This document shows, in pieces, positions 34,564 through 42,282 of a stretch of DNA of 64,000 nucleotides. A program made the translations under genes and the position numbers. Positions within the stretch are counted from its first letter, which is position 1, and the number at the start of each line of letters is the position of its first letter. The stretch comes from an uncultured Porphyromonadaceae bacterium. Its GTDB lineage: Bacteria; Bacteroidota; Bacteroidia; Bacteroidales; Muribaculaceae. The DNA lies in contig URAU01000003.1 in the NCBI GenBank assembly GCA_900545955.1, forward strand, positions 108,139 to 172,138. Reading direction: 5' to 3'. The notes below the pieces were generated by a model. The model searched no databases. It was not told where the DNA came from and worked only from the letters and a program-made list of their open reading frames with translations.

Positions 34564-34746
34564 GAAGTCGCTTAAACTTTTTCTTCGAAAAGAATTTGAG
34601 ACTGTTTTTGAGCGGATTTACCCCGAAATTGAGGGAGCGATGCGGGCATCGTGACCGAAAATGAGGGCAAAATCAGCCAAAAAGAGGCCAAATTCTTGAA
34701 GAAGACGATATGTGAAGCCATTGTAAGAAAAAGATTAAATGACTTC
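34564..34746 (+). repeat. 183-bp terminal-inverted-repeat element, copy 2, inside the biotin operon
   Basis: It has the same length and layout as copy 1 at 23941, in the same orientation, with the central CGATG-CGGG-CATCG hairpin conserved. Terminal repeats are GAAGTCGCTTAAAC... and ...GATTAAATGACTTC, less perfect than in copy 1. It fills most of the bioF-bioGC gap, leaving 33 bp before and 16 bp after. Its right end overlaps an alternative ATG (34739) for bioGC. No transposase and no target-site duplication are seen. Confidence 0.85.
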
Positions 34747-34762
34747 GTTGCCTTCCTTTCTG

Positions 34763-36190
34763 ATGCAGTCGGAATTTATTTTCAAATCTTCGTCGCGCCG
34801 CCTCATAGTGCTTTTCCTGGGGTGGGGGATGGATGCATCTCCATTCCGCCATTTGGCGCGCAGCGGCTTCGATATTCTGGCGCTATGGGATTATACGGGC
34901 CTTGACCGCCCCGGGAGCTGGGAGCGTGATATGGCTGAACTTGCCTCGGTTTGTGGTGGTTACGACGAAGTGGTGGTTGTGGCATGGTCCTACGGTGTCC
35001 GCATCGCCTCCGGCTTTCTGGAATCCTGTAGTGCTTCGCTTCCGGTTACGTTGACGCTTGCTGTCAACGGAACTCCCATGCACGTCGACGAGCGTTACGG
35101 CATTCCTCCCGCTATTTTCGATGGAACACTCCAACGTCTGGCCGAACCCACGATAAGGAAATTCTACCGCCGGATGTTTTCCTCCTCCGAAGCGTTCGCC
35201 AACTTTATGGAATATAAACCGGACCGTTCGGCCGCGAGTCTGAAAAGCGAGCTTGAAGTTTTTGCGCGGCTCAACCCTCTCTACGCCGGTGCAGTATGGA
35301 ATGTCGCGCTCATCGACGATGCCGATCTTATTTTCCCCTCCGCGGCTCAACGCGCTTTCTGGCCGTCGGAAAAGGCCGTCACGCTCGGCTCTCAGGGTCA
35401 TTTTCCGGACTTTCAGTCGATACTCGACCGCTTTACCGTCGATAAATCGCTCGTGGGTCGGCGTTTTTCTGCGGCCCGCGAAACCTACAGGCGCGGTGCC
35501 TCCGTGCAGCGGCGTGTGGCTGAATCCCTTTGGAGTAGGGTGGAGCCTTTGATTGAGGGTAAACGCGACTTCGGCCGGATTATCGAGGTTGGAGCCGGGA
35601 CGGGCGTCCTTACCGAACTGTATGAGATGGCCTTGACCTGCGGCGGTTGCCGATGCTCTTCTCTTGAACTTTGGGATCTTGCCGAACATTTCGGTATGCT
35701 TCCCTCAAATGCTTCCTGGCTTACCTGCGATGCCGAGACCTGCATACGTTCGGTTGAGCCTGAAAGTGCCAATCTGCTCTTGTCCTCGTCTACCCTACAA
35801 TGGTTCCACTCGCCCGAACGCTTTGTGGCCGAAGCTTATCGCGTGTTGCGGAAGGGCGGGATTGCGGCCTTCGCTCTCTATGGCGAGGGTACATTTTCGC
35901 AGCTAAGGGAGCTAATCGGTGTTTCGCTCCGCTATCCTTCTCTGGCGACGCTGAAGGCGGCTCTCCCGGCCGATGCGATAATCGAAGTCGGCGAAACAGA
36001 ATCCATCAGTATAGATTTTGCCTCGCCCAAAGAACTTCTGCGCCACCTCAGGGAAACCGGTGTCAATGGTGCCTCCGAGTCTTCGCCTGCTTTGGCTCTG
36101 CGCATCGCCCGCCATTATCCCGCCTCGCCCGATGGCCGGTATCGTCTCTCCTATTGTCCTTTATATCTGATTTTCAGAAAACCAGTTTAA
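34763..36190 (+). CDS. BioG-BioC fusion: pimeloyl-ACP methyl ester esterase plus malonyl-ACP O-methyltransferase
   Basis: One polypeptide covers the entry and exit of pimelate synthesis. BioC methylates malonyl-ACP to start the chain, and BioG hydrolyses pimeloyl-ACP methyl ester. The N-terminal half (about 1-215) is the BioG alpha/beta hydrolase, with LIVLFLGWGMD, nucleophile Ser in VAWSYG and the late GSQGHFPDF holding the probable catalytic His. The C-terminal half (about 225-475) is a class I methyltransferase with the SAM loop IIEVGAGTGVL and ANLLLSSSTLQWF. I prefer the ATG at 34763, which aligns with BioG N-termini; one at 34739 lies in the repeat. bioD follows after 15 bp. Confidence 0.87.
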   Translation: MQSEFIFKSSSRRLIVLFLGWGMDASPFRHLARSGFDILALWDYTGLDRPGSWERDMAELASVCGGYDEVVVVAWSYGVRIASGFLESCSASLPVTLTLAVNGTPMHVDERYGIPPAIFDGTLQRLAEPTIRKFYRRMFSSSEAFANFMEYKPDRSAASLKSELEVFARLNPLYAGAVWNVALIDDADLIFPSAAQRAFWPSEKAVTLGSQGHFPDFQSILDRFTVDKSLVGRRFSAARETYRRGASVQRRVAESLWSRVEPLIEGKRDFGRIIEVGAGTGVLTELYEMALTCGGCRCSSLELWDLAEHFGMLPSNASWLTCDAETCIRSVEPESANLLLSSSTLQWFHSPERFVAEAYRVLRKGGIAAFALYGEGTFSQLRELIGVSLRYPSLATLKAALPADAIIEVGETESISIDFASPKELLRHLRETGVNGASESSPALALRIARHYPASPDGRYRLSYCPLYLIFRKPV

Positions 36191-36205
36191 AATATCCTCG
36201 ATATA

Positions 36206-36892
36206 ATGAATCCTATAGAATTATCCGATGTCGATGCAGCTGCTTTCCTCAAATCCATGAAAGGAGCATATTTCATCAGCGGTATCCATACCGATGCCGG
36301 TAAAAGCTACTGCACCGGCTGGCTCGCCGCCGCATTGATGGCCGTCGGGAAGAATGTCGTTACGCAGAAGTTTATTCAGACCGGCAATACGGATTTTTCC
36401 GAGGATATCGAGCTTCACCGCCGCATTATGGGCGTGGAGCCAATGGATGTCGACCTCGACCATACCACCGCTCCGCTGATATTCAGCCACCCCTGCTCGC
36501 CGCAGCTCGCCGCCCGCCTCGACCGTCGCGATATTCCGTTCGAAGTAATCGATGGCGCCACGCAGCGACTGCTCGAGAGATTTGAGGTCGTCCTTGTAGA
36601 GGGCGCCGGCGGCCTTATGGTGCCCCTCACCGATGATTTCTTTACAGCCGACTACGTGGCCACGCGTCGGCTTCCCCTCATTTTTGTGGTAAATGGCTCG
36701 CTGGGATCCATCAACCATGCAGTACTCTCGTTTGAGGCCATAAAGGCTCGCGGCATAGAAATGCCTCTTGTTCTCTACAACACCCACTTCGACTACGATC
36801 CTCTTATTGCCGACGATACCCGCTCCTTCATTCTCCGCTACCTCTGCCGACACTTCCCCTCCACCGCTCTCCTCGACGTCCCCTCCCTCTGA
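36206..36892 (+). CDS. bioD: Dethiobiotin synthetase
   Basis: BioD uses ATP and CO2 to close the ureido ring of DAPA, giving dethiobiotin. The 228-residue protein has a P-loop variant SGIHTDAGKSYCTG at about residues 28-41. The VEGAGGLMVPL motif lies at about 132-142, and FVVNGSLGSINHAVLS is in the nucleotide-binding region. The N-terminus carries about 20 extra residues before the P-loop strand. It is the last gene of the operon. bioB, needed for the final step, is not in the window. Confidence 0.93.
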   Translation: MNPIELSDVDAAAFLKSMKGAYFISGIHTDAGKSYCTGWLAAALMAVGKNVVTQKFIQTGNTDFSEDIELHRRIMGVEPMDVDLDHTTAPLIFSHPCSPQLAARLDRRDIPFEVIDGATQRLLERFEVVLVEGAGGLMVPLTDDFFTADYVATRRLPLIFVVNGSLGSINHAVLSFEAIKARGIEMPLVLYNTHFDYDPLIADDTRSFILRYLCRHFPSTALLDVPSL

Positions 36893-37066
36893 GCCTGCAA
36901 TGATAAATCCTCAGGTCGGTTTGTCGATATATGATATATTTTGTCGGGAGGTCTGGAATATAGCCGTCTGGAGGATATAGGCTGTTTTTTTGAATGATGT
37001 AGGGATGGGTGATTAATATTTGCTGAAAATCAAATGTGAATTTCGAATATTAATTGAAGAAAATGG

Positions 37067-37096
37067 TTGTGCATTAAATTTTATGTTGTATATTTG
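37067..37096 (+). promoter_or_regulatory. Promoter of the large secreted protein gene
   Basis: TTG, 19 nt, TATATTTG within an AT-rich stretch, 49 bp before the ATG. Confidence 0.75.
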
Positions 37097-37145
37097 CGAT
37101 GAATATTAACATTTCAATCAAATCATTAATTTTCATTCGCAATCT

Positions 37146-39236
37146 ATGAAAAAACTTTTACGCTATGCTATGGCGGCGTGCTCGTGTCTTGTTGTCGGAG
37201 TCGCCGCAGCCGACACTACTGCCTATGGCTATCTCTTTAACTCTAAGGATGGTAAACGTGGTTTCGTTTCGTTTGATGTGGCAGCTCCGCAGACACTCAA
37301 CCTTCCGCAGAGAGACTTCGGTGATGTCCATCCCATTGCAGGAGAGTTTGTCGACGGTAAGGTTTATGTTTATCGTGCGGAACTCGACGAAATGTATGGT
37401 CAGATTACACCCTACGACTGGGCGATATACGATGCCGAGACCAACAAGAAGCTTGATTACCACTATACGTCGGGAAATCGCGTAGTCGACATGACCTACG
37501 ATTACACGACCAACACGATGTATGCACTTGTGGAGGATAAAAGTACAAGTGGGGAAATTGCGCCCACATCGCTTTGCGTGGTTGATATGAACACCGGCAC
37601 CTATAGAATAATCGGTTCTCCCGGCGAGCTCACGGCCATCGACGGAAATAACAAGGTGGCTATTGATGGTCTTATCACGCTTGCATGCGATGCGACCGGT
37701 CAGCTCTACGCAATGTCGTCCTATCGTTATCTATATAAAGTCGACAAATTTTCCGGTGCGGTCACTCAGGCGGCTCCACGTCATAACCTGGGAACTGCCG
37801 ACCAGTTCCAGTCTATGGCTTTTGACGCCGATGGTCGTCTCTGGTGGGCGCAGCAGCATCCCAGCTATGCGCATTTCTGCCAGATAGACCTGGCCACGGG
37901 TATCCCCGGTGGTTTCGTGGATTTTACCACAGACTATGAGAAGCTGAATAAGCTCGGCGATGACGCTCAGGTTACGGCACTTTATTTCAAAGATAAATCC
38001 GTAAACGGAAAATCGCCTCTCGCAGTTACTGATTTGAAAGCGAAAACGCAGGAGTCCAACCCATATTCCGTCGACCTTTCGTGGACACTCCCGACGGTGG
38101 ATTATAAGGGCAACCCTGTTGAAATTACCGGTGTGAGGGTGTACTGCCTCGGTGTTGGCGGTGGTTCCCTTGTCCTTCCCGCGGATGCCACAGCGTGCAC
38201 ATACCCTGACGCTCCCAATGGCAATCTTACTTTTGAGGTAATTCCCTTCAATGAAACGGGAAACGGCTTTCCGGCATTTACGGAAGTATTTGCCGGCATG
38301 GATCAGCTCATGCCCGTTCAGAATCTTTCCGCAGCTATTGCCGATAAGGTTGTATCCGTAACGTGGGAAAAGCCTGATGCGACTGTAAATGGCGGCTATG
38401 CCGACTATGATGCCATTGTATACAACGTCTACCGCAAACTTGGCTCCGACAGGACGAGCGTGGCTGAGGGTATCTCCAAAACCGAATTTTCAGAGGTGCT
38501 CGATGCCCCCGGAAGCTATACCTATGTGGTTGAACCTGTATGTGGCGGTGTTGTCGGCGTGTCGGCGGAATCCAATGCCGTCAAGGTAGTATCTGTGGCT
38601 TCAATTCCATACTTTACCAGCTTCGAGGATAGTCAGGACGGCTCGCTTTGGACTGTTATCAATCACACCGGCAATGCTAATTATGGCTGGCAGTTCGGAA
38701 TCAAGAGTTATGAATTCAGCGGTAAGTCGGCGTATGCCGTAACCGGTGGCAGTTCCTATCTTGGTGACGACTGGTTGATTTCGCCTCCCATCCAGTTCAG
38801 AGAAGGAAGCTATACTCTTGATTTCTATGGAAACGGCGCTTCCTATGATAAGGTTTCGCTCGATGCCTGTCTCGGTACCGATCCGGCCGACGTGAATACT
38901 TTCGACAATGTAATATATTCACATGATAATGATTATCTTTACGATGGGTCTGCTACACCTAAGGGATGGAAACATGTGGAGGCAAAATTCACTGTTCCGG
39001 CCGATGGCGTATACTATCTTGGCTTCCATCATAAAACTCAGACAACCTATGCCAATACGCGTATCGACGATGTAAGTATCAAAGCCGCGGAATCGGGTGT
39101 GGTGTCGGTGCTCGGCGACGATGCCGATGTCCCGGTAGAGTTCTACAATTTGCAGGGTATCAAGGTCGATAACCCTGTCAGCGGCCTGTATATCCGTCGT
39201 CAGGGCCGAACGGTCGAAAAAGTGATTGTAAAATAA
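37146..39236 (+). CDS. Large secreted adhesin-like protein with Fn3 and choice-of-anchor J domains
   Basis: This 696-residue protein has a signal peptide (MKKLLRYAMAACSCLVVGVA). A beta-propeller-like N-terminal region (about 25-295) has blade-like units such as DGLITLACDATGQLYAMSS and FQSMAFDADGRLWWAQ. Two Fn3-like domains follow (about 300-395 and 400-480). A choice-of-anchor J / cleaved-adhesin domain spans about 490-650 (YFTSFEDSQDGSLWTV, DDWLISPPIQF, YLGFHHKTQ, RIDDVSI). The C-terminal tail EFYNLQGIKVDNPVSGLYI resembles sorting domains exported by the type IX system. It is probably attached to the surface or secreted; the ligand is unknown. It is flanked by a promoter and a strong terminator, so it is a single-gene unit. 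Confidence 0.78.
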   Translation: MKKLLRYAMAACSCLVVGVAAADTTAYGYLFNSKDGKRGFVSFDVAAPQTLNLPQRDFGDVHPIAGEFVDGKVYVYRAELDEMYGQITPYDWAIYDAETNKKLDYHYTSGNRVVDMTYDYTTNTMYALVEDKSTSGEIAPTSLCVVDMNTGTYRIIGSPGELTAIDGNNKVAIDGLITLACDATGQLYAMSSYRYLYKVDKFSGAVTQAAPRHNLGTADQFQSMAFDADGRLWWAQQHPSYAHFCQIDLATGIPGGFVDFTTDYEKLNKLGDDAQVTALYFKDKSVNGKSPLAVTDLKAKTQESNPYSVDLSWTLPTVDYKGNPVEITGVRVYCLGVGGGSLVLPADATACTYPDAPNGNLTFEVIPFNETGNGFPAFTEVFAGMDQLMPVQNLSAAIADKVVSVTWEKPDATVNGGYADYDAIVYNVYRKLGSDRTSVAEGISKTEFSEVLDAPGSYTYVVEPVCGGVVGVSAESNAVKVVSVASIPYFTSFEDSQDGSLWTVINHTGNANYGWQFGIKSYEFSGKSAYAVTGGSSYLGDDWLISPPIQFREGSYTLDFYGNGASYDKVSLDACLGTDPADVNTFDNVIYSHDNDYLYDGSATPKGWKHVEAKFTVPADGVYYLGFHHKTQTTYANTRIDDVSIKAAESGVVSVLGDDADVPVEFYNLQGIKVDNPVSGLYIRRQGRTVEKVIVK

Positions 39237-39270
39237 ATCTTAGCCGATATATAGGGCTACAAATTTAGAA

Positions 39271-39309
39271 GGGCGGTGTGTCAAAATTCAAAAAATTGAC
39301 ACACCGCCC
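39271..39309 (+). terminator. Strong terminator hairpin after the secreted protein gene
   Basis: A perfect 14-bp stem (GGGCGGTGTGTCAA/TTGACACACCGCCC) with an 11-nt A-rich loop is followed by TATTATTT, 34 bp past the stop codon. Confidence 0.85.
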
Positions 39310-39328
39310 TATTATTTACCCGGATGGT

Positions 39329-39494
39329 GAGGGCGCTGTCAGTCATCGACCTTTGGTCGCTTTGCTATGCAAAGAATGGTCCAGATGGTAGGAGCCTGAG
39401 GGTGAGGGTGAAGGTGAAGGGAGTTGACTAAGGTCAATGACCGAACCTGAACCCCTCAGGCGACGACCCAGATGGGCTATTATGACACGCCCTC
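39329..39494. repeat. Imperfect inverted-repeat element of about 166 bp
   Basis: The ends pair as GAGGGCGCTGTCA and TGACACGCCCTC. Inside, GTCATCGACCTTTGGTC pairs imperfectly with GACTAAGGTCAATGAC, and CCTGAGGGTG pairs with CCCCTCAGG. The middle has GGTGA/GGGTGA-type short repeats. No coding potential was seen. It could be a decayed mobile element or a structured transcript. Confidence 0.45.
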
Positions 39495-39527
39495 TTTCTT
39501 TCTCATTTAATAGTTAAACTCCTGACT

Positions 39528-39692
39528 TTAGAGGAGATGGCGGTGTTCGCGTTTCTCAATCTTTTTCAGACGGTGATTGATGCGGTCGAGTTCGTGAACA
39601 GCCAGTCCGGCTGCGATAAGAGTTGCTGCCTGCAGGGCGACTTTCACGATAAAATGTACGCGATGATGGCGGTGTGCATTCTTGAGTTCCAT
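39528..39692 (-). CDS. Small predicted single-pass membrane protein
   Basis: A 54-residue frame starts MELKNAHRHHRVHFIVK at 39692, has a hydrophobic centre (ALQAATLIAAGLAVHELD, about 20-37), and ends in a basic tail with His and Lys (KKIEKREHRHLL). An in-frame ATG at 39725 would add 11 residues. The charge pattern and composition look like a genuine small membrane protein, but there is no recognised family and no clear promoter. Confidence 0.45.
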   Translation of the reverse strand: MELKNAHRHHRVHFIVKVALQAATLIAAGLAVHELDRINHRLKKIEKREHRHLL

Positions 39693-40395
39693 AGTAGTTT
39701 CAGTTTTTAATTGATCATATGTCATTTCGGCGGTTTGGAGTTCGCAGCATCTCTGCCTTAGATATATCCGTAGGTATAAACAACTGCAGATTCTTTCCCC
39801 GCTTTGCACAAATAACGCCCTTCACGGCCCTTTTGTTTGCTTTCCAGTCTCGAATGCTTCCATCCCTTGGCCTCCTGCCAGGTCTGCTAATCGAACTGCT
39901 GGGCCCCATCGAGCGCCACCGGCGCCTGTTCATCCTCCACTTCCTCTGCACGCGCCCTCCGTGGGTCTGCAACGGGACCACCACCTCGCGCCGCGAGCGT
40001 GCCGCCCCCTGCGAGGAAGATACCAGACTGACCTTGCGCGAGCAGCGCGGCCGCCCTCGCCGTAAAGCTTTTCTCAGCGCCCCTTGGTCTTTTGGTTCTT
40101 TGCGGCCTGCGAAAAGAACAGACGCCCTGCTATGGAAGTATGTTCAGGATCCATGCCCCATAGCGGGGTGTCGTTCAGACTATCCGGATGGCGAGGCGGC
40201 TTGTCAGAGTGGTGCAGATTCAAGGAGACAAGGGCGAGTGCTGAAGGGGGCAGTACGTAAGTACGACCCCGAAGCCGAGCCCGAAGTCGACGCCGAAGAT
40301 GCGCCGCTATCACAAGCCGCCTGAAAGAGCTCCCGTAGGGAAGCACGTTTTGCAGCCATGCCCCATAGTGGGGCGTTGTGTTTTCTATGCTGTGG
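39693..40395. other. Repeat-like GC-rich gap with no convincing gene
   Basis: Open frames exist on both strands here (for example 39719-40324 plus, 40074-40412 minus), but their translations are Arg/Pro/Leu/Ser-rich and look non-coding. The right part holds the nested inverted repeats described separately. Motifs expected for RNase P RNA, tmRNA or SRP RNA were not found. The left half (39.7-40.1 kb) shows nothing I can assign. Confidence 0.5.
40156..40373. repeat. Direct repeats with CCCCATAGyGGGG hairpins bounding a nested inverted repeat
   Basis: CCATGCCCCATAGCGGGG and CCATGCCCCATAGTGGGG start 205 bp apart in the same orientation (the hairpins are 40156-40168 and 40361-40373). Between them, AGGCGGCTTGT (40194-40204) pairs with ACAAGCCGCCT (40312-40322). 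Inside that, 40247-40270 folds as GGGG-CA-GTAC-GTAA-GTAC-GA-CCCC. The layout suggests a structured RNA or a repeat unit. Confidence 0.55.
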
Positions 40396-40426
40396 TTGCA
40401 ATTATCGCACATTTTCCGTAATTTTG
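40396..40426 (+). promoter_or_regulatory. Promoter of the GH29 fucosidase gene
   Basis: TTG, 20 nt, TAATTTTG, 46 bp before the ATG. Confidence 0.75.
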
Positions 40427-40472
40427 TAATAAAATAGACTTTTAGCTAATACCATTCCCTATCTTATCTACA

Positions 40473-42119
40473 ATGACAAGAAGACTCGTTTTATCCATGG
40501 CAGCCGCCGCTATGCTGCCGGTTGCACTGTGTGCGCAGGATTTCCAGGTCAAAGTTTCCGAGGCTCAGGAACCTATGCAGACCGGAAAATATACCCCTAC
40601 ATGGGAGTCGCTCAGCCGCTATGAAGTGCCCGACTGGTTCCGCGATGCGAAATTCGGCATGTGGGCTCACTGGGGCCCGCAATGTGTGGAGGGCTCGGGC
40701 GACTGGATGGCCCGCGGCATGTATCAGGAAGGTTCCAAACAATATAAATATCACGTCGAGAACTACGGACATCCGTCAGAGTTTGGTTTCAAGGACATCC
40801 TCCCGCTATTCAAGGCCGAGCGTTGGAACCCCGATAGCATTGTCGGTCTATACAAGGAGCTTGGAGCTAAGTACTTTTTCGCTCTCGGCAACCATCACGA
40901 CAATTTCGACCTGTGGGATAGCAAGTATCAGCCCTGGAACTCGGCTGCAATTGGTCCGAAAAAAGACCTTCTTGCCGGATGGGCCGATGCTTGCCGCAAG
41001 CATGGCCTTAAATTTGGTGTAAGCCTGCATGCCGACCACGCCTGGATATTCTATGAACCCGCACGCCGCTACGACCGCCACGGCGACAAGGTCGGCATCC
41101 CCTACGATGGGCGTCTTACTGCCGCCGACGGAAAGGGCAAGTGGTGGGATGGCCTCGACCCCCAGATGCTTTATGCCCAGAACCACCCCGACAGTTTCGG
41201 TTCCTGGAGCGACGACATGCTCGGCAAGCAATGGGATTGGGGCAACGGCGCCGCCACCCCCTCGGAATTCTTCTGCACGAATTTTTATAACCGCACTCTC
41301 GACGTTATAAACCGCTACGATCCCGACCTGCTCTATTTCGACACTACGGCAGTGCCATTCTATCCAGTGAGCGATGCAGGCATGAAAATCGCGGCCCATT
41401 TCTACAATCACAATCCGTCTACGCGCGGCGGCAAGTCGTCCGCCGTGATGTTCGGCAAGATTCTCACCGACGAGCAGAAGGAGGCCATCGTGTGGGACGT
41501 TGAGCGCGGAGCCCCCAACTATATCTCGGAAAAGCCATGGCAGACGTGTACATGCATCGGCAACTGGCATTACAACACCTCCTACTACGACCGTGACCGT
41601 TATAAATCGGCCGCTCAGGTCGTGAAACTGCTTGCCGACGTGGTCAGCAAGAACGGCAATCTGCTTTTGAGCGTGCCTCTGCGTGCCGATGGTACATACG
41701 ACGAGAAGGAAGAGAAGATAATCCGTGAAATCGGAGCATGGCTGAAGGTCAACGGCGAGGGTATTTTCTCAACGCGCCCCTGGACCATTTTCGGCGAGGG
41801 CCCGATTGCCGACACTCCCATCGAACTCAAGGACCAGGGTTTCAACGAAGGTTCCTATCTCAATGCCGGAGCTGATGAAATCCGTTTTACTCAGACGCCC
41901 GAACACCTGTATGCCATCGCCCTCGGTTGGCCCGAAAACGGCAACATTCTTGTGAAGAGTCTCGCCAAGGATTCTCCCAACTATAAAGGCCGTATCAAGC
42001 GGGTGGAGCTCGTAGGCTATGGTAAAGTCCCCTTCACGCGTAGGGCCGACGGACTCAGTGTGAATCTTCCTGCCGATGCTCCGCGCTCCATAGCCCCGGT
42101 GCTGAAGATTACAAAGTAA
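40473..42119 (+). CDS. Alpha-L-fucosidase, GH29
   Basis: This secreted retaining fucosidase acts on fucosylated host or dietary glycans. The 548-residue protein has a signal peptide (ending about ALCAQ) and a GH29 barrel with FGMWAHWGPQCVEGSGDW (about 61-78), YFFALGNHHDNFDLWDS and LKFGVSLHADHAW. The probable nucleophile is D290 in DLLYFDTTAVPFY. A C-terminal beta domain starts near 440. The FD-TT sequence replaces the more usual FDG, so activity should be tested. It stands alone with its own promoter and no SusC/D pair nearby. Confidence 0.9.
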   Translation: MTRRLVLSMAAAAMLPVALCAQDFQVKVSEAQEPMQTGKYTPTWESLSRYEVPDWFRDAKFGMWAHWGPQCVEGSGDWMARGMYQEGSKQYKYHVENYGHPSEFGFKDILPLFKAERWNPDSIVGLYKELGAKYFFALGNHHDNFDLWDSKYQPWNSAAIGPKKDLLAGWADACRKHGLKFGVSLHADHAWIFYEPARRYDRHGDKVGIPYDGRLTAADGKGKWWDGLDPQMLYAQNHPDSFGSWSDDMLGKQWDWGNGAATPSEFFCTNFYNRTLDVINRYDPDLLYFDTTAVPFYPVSDAGMKIAAHFYNHNPSTRGGKSSAVMFGKILTDEQKEAIVWDVERGAPNYISEKPWQTCTCIGNWHYNTSYYDRDRYKSAAQVVKLLADVVSKNGNLLLSVPLRADGTYDEKEEKIIREIGAWLKVNGEGIFSTRPWTIFGEGPIADTPIELKDQGFNEGSYLNAGADEIRFTQTPEHLYAIALGWPENGNILVKSLAKDSPNYKGRIKRVELVGYGKVPFTRRADGLSVNLPADAPRSIAPVLKITK

Positions 42120-42282
42120 TACGGTTGTACTCCCCGGAGAGGTGAAACCTTCATCCGGGCGCGCTTCCATTGCTTTTTCCGGCAAAATTTCCGCTCGGAT
42201 GCTTTTTGCCGTGTGCAGGAAGTTTTGTAACTTTGCCGCGCAGAAGCCCGACAGCTTCGTATTCGAACATTTCTAAGAGAGT

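Noticed and set aside
34651..34905. A small protein starting inside the 183-bp element (GTG start, TENEGKISQKEAKF)
   Set aside because: The frame is open through both copies but then runs into different flanking sequence, so there is no conserved C-terminus and no promoter; it is treated as chance.
39693..40395. RNase P RNA, tmRNA or SRP RNA in the same gap
   Set aside because: The hallmark motifs of these RNAs (for example GAGGAAAGTCC of RNase P, an alanine-like acceptor with tag frame for tmRNA, GGAAGCA of SRP RNA) were not found.
39719..40412. Protein-coding genes on either strand in the 39.7-40.4 kb gap
   Set aside because: Translations are low-complexity Arg/Pro/Ser/Leu with no promoter or family features, and the sequence contains nested inverted repeats.
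37146..42119. A polysaccharide utilisation locus around the adhesin-like and GH29 genes
   Set aside because: No SusC/SusD pair or dedicated regulator is present, and each gene has its own promoter.
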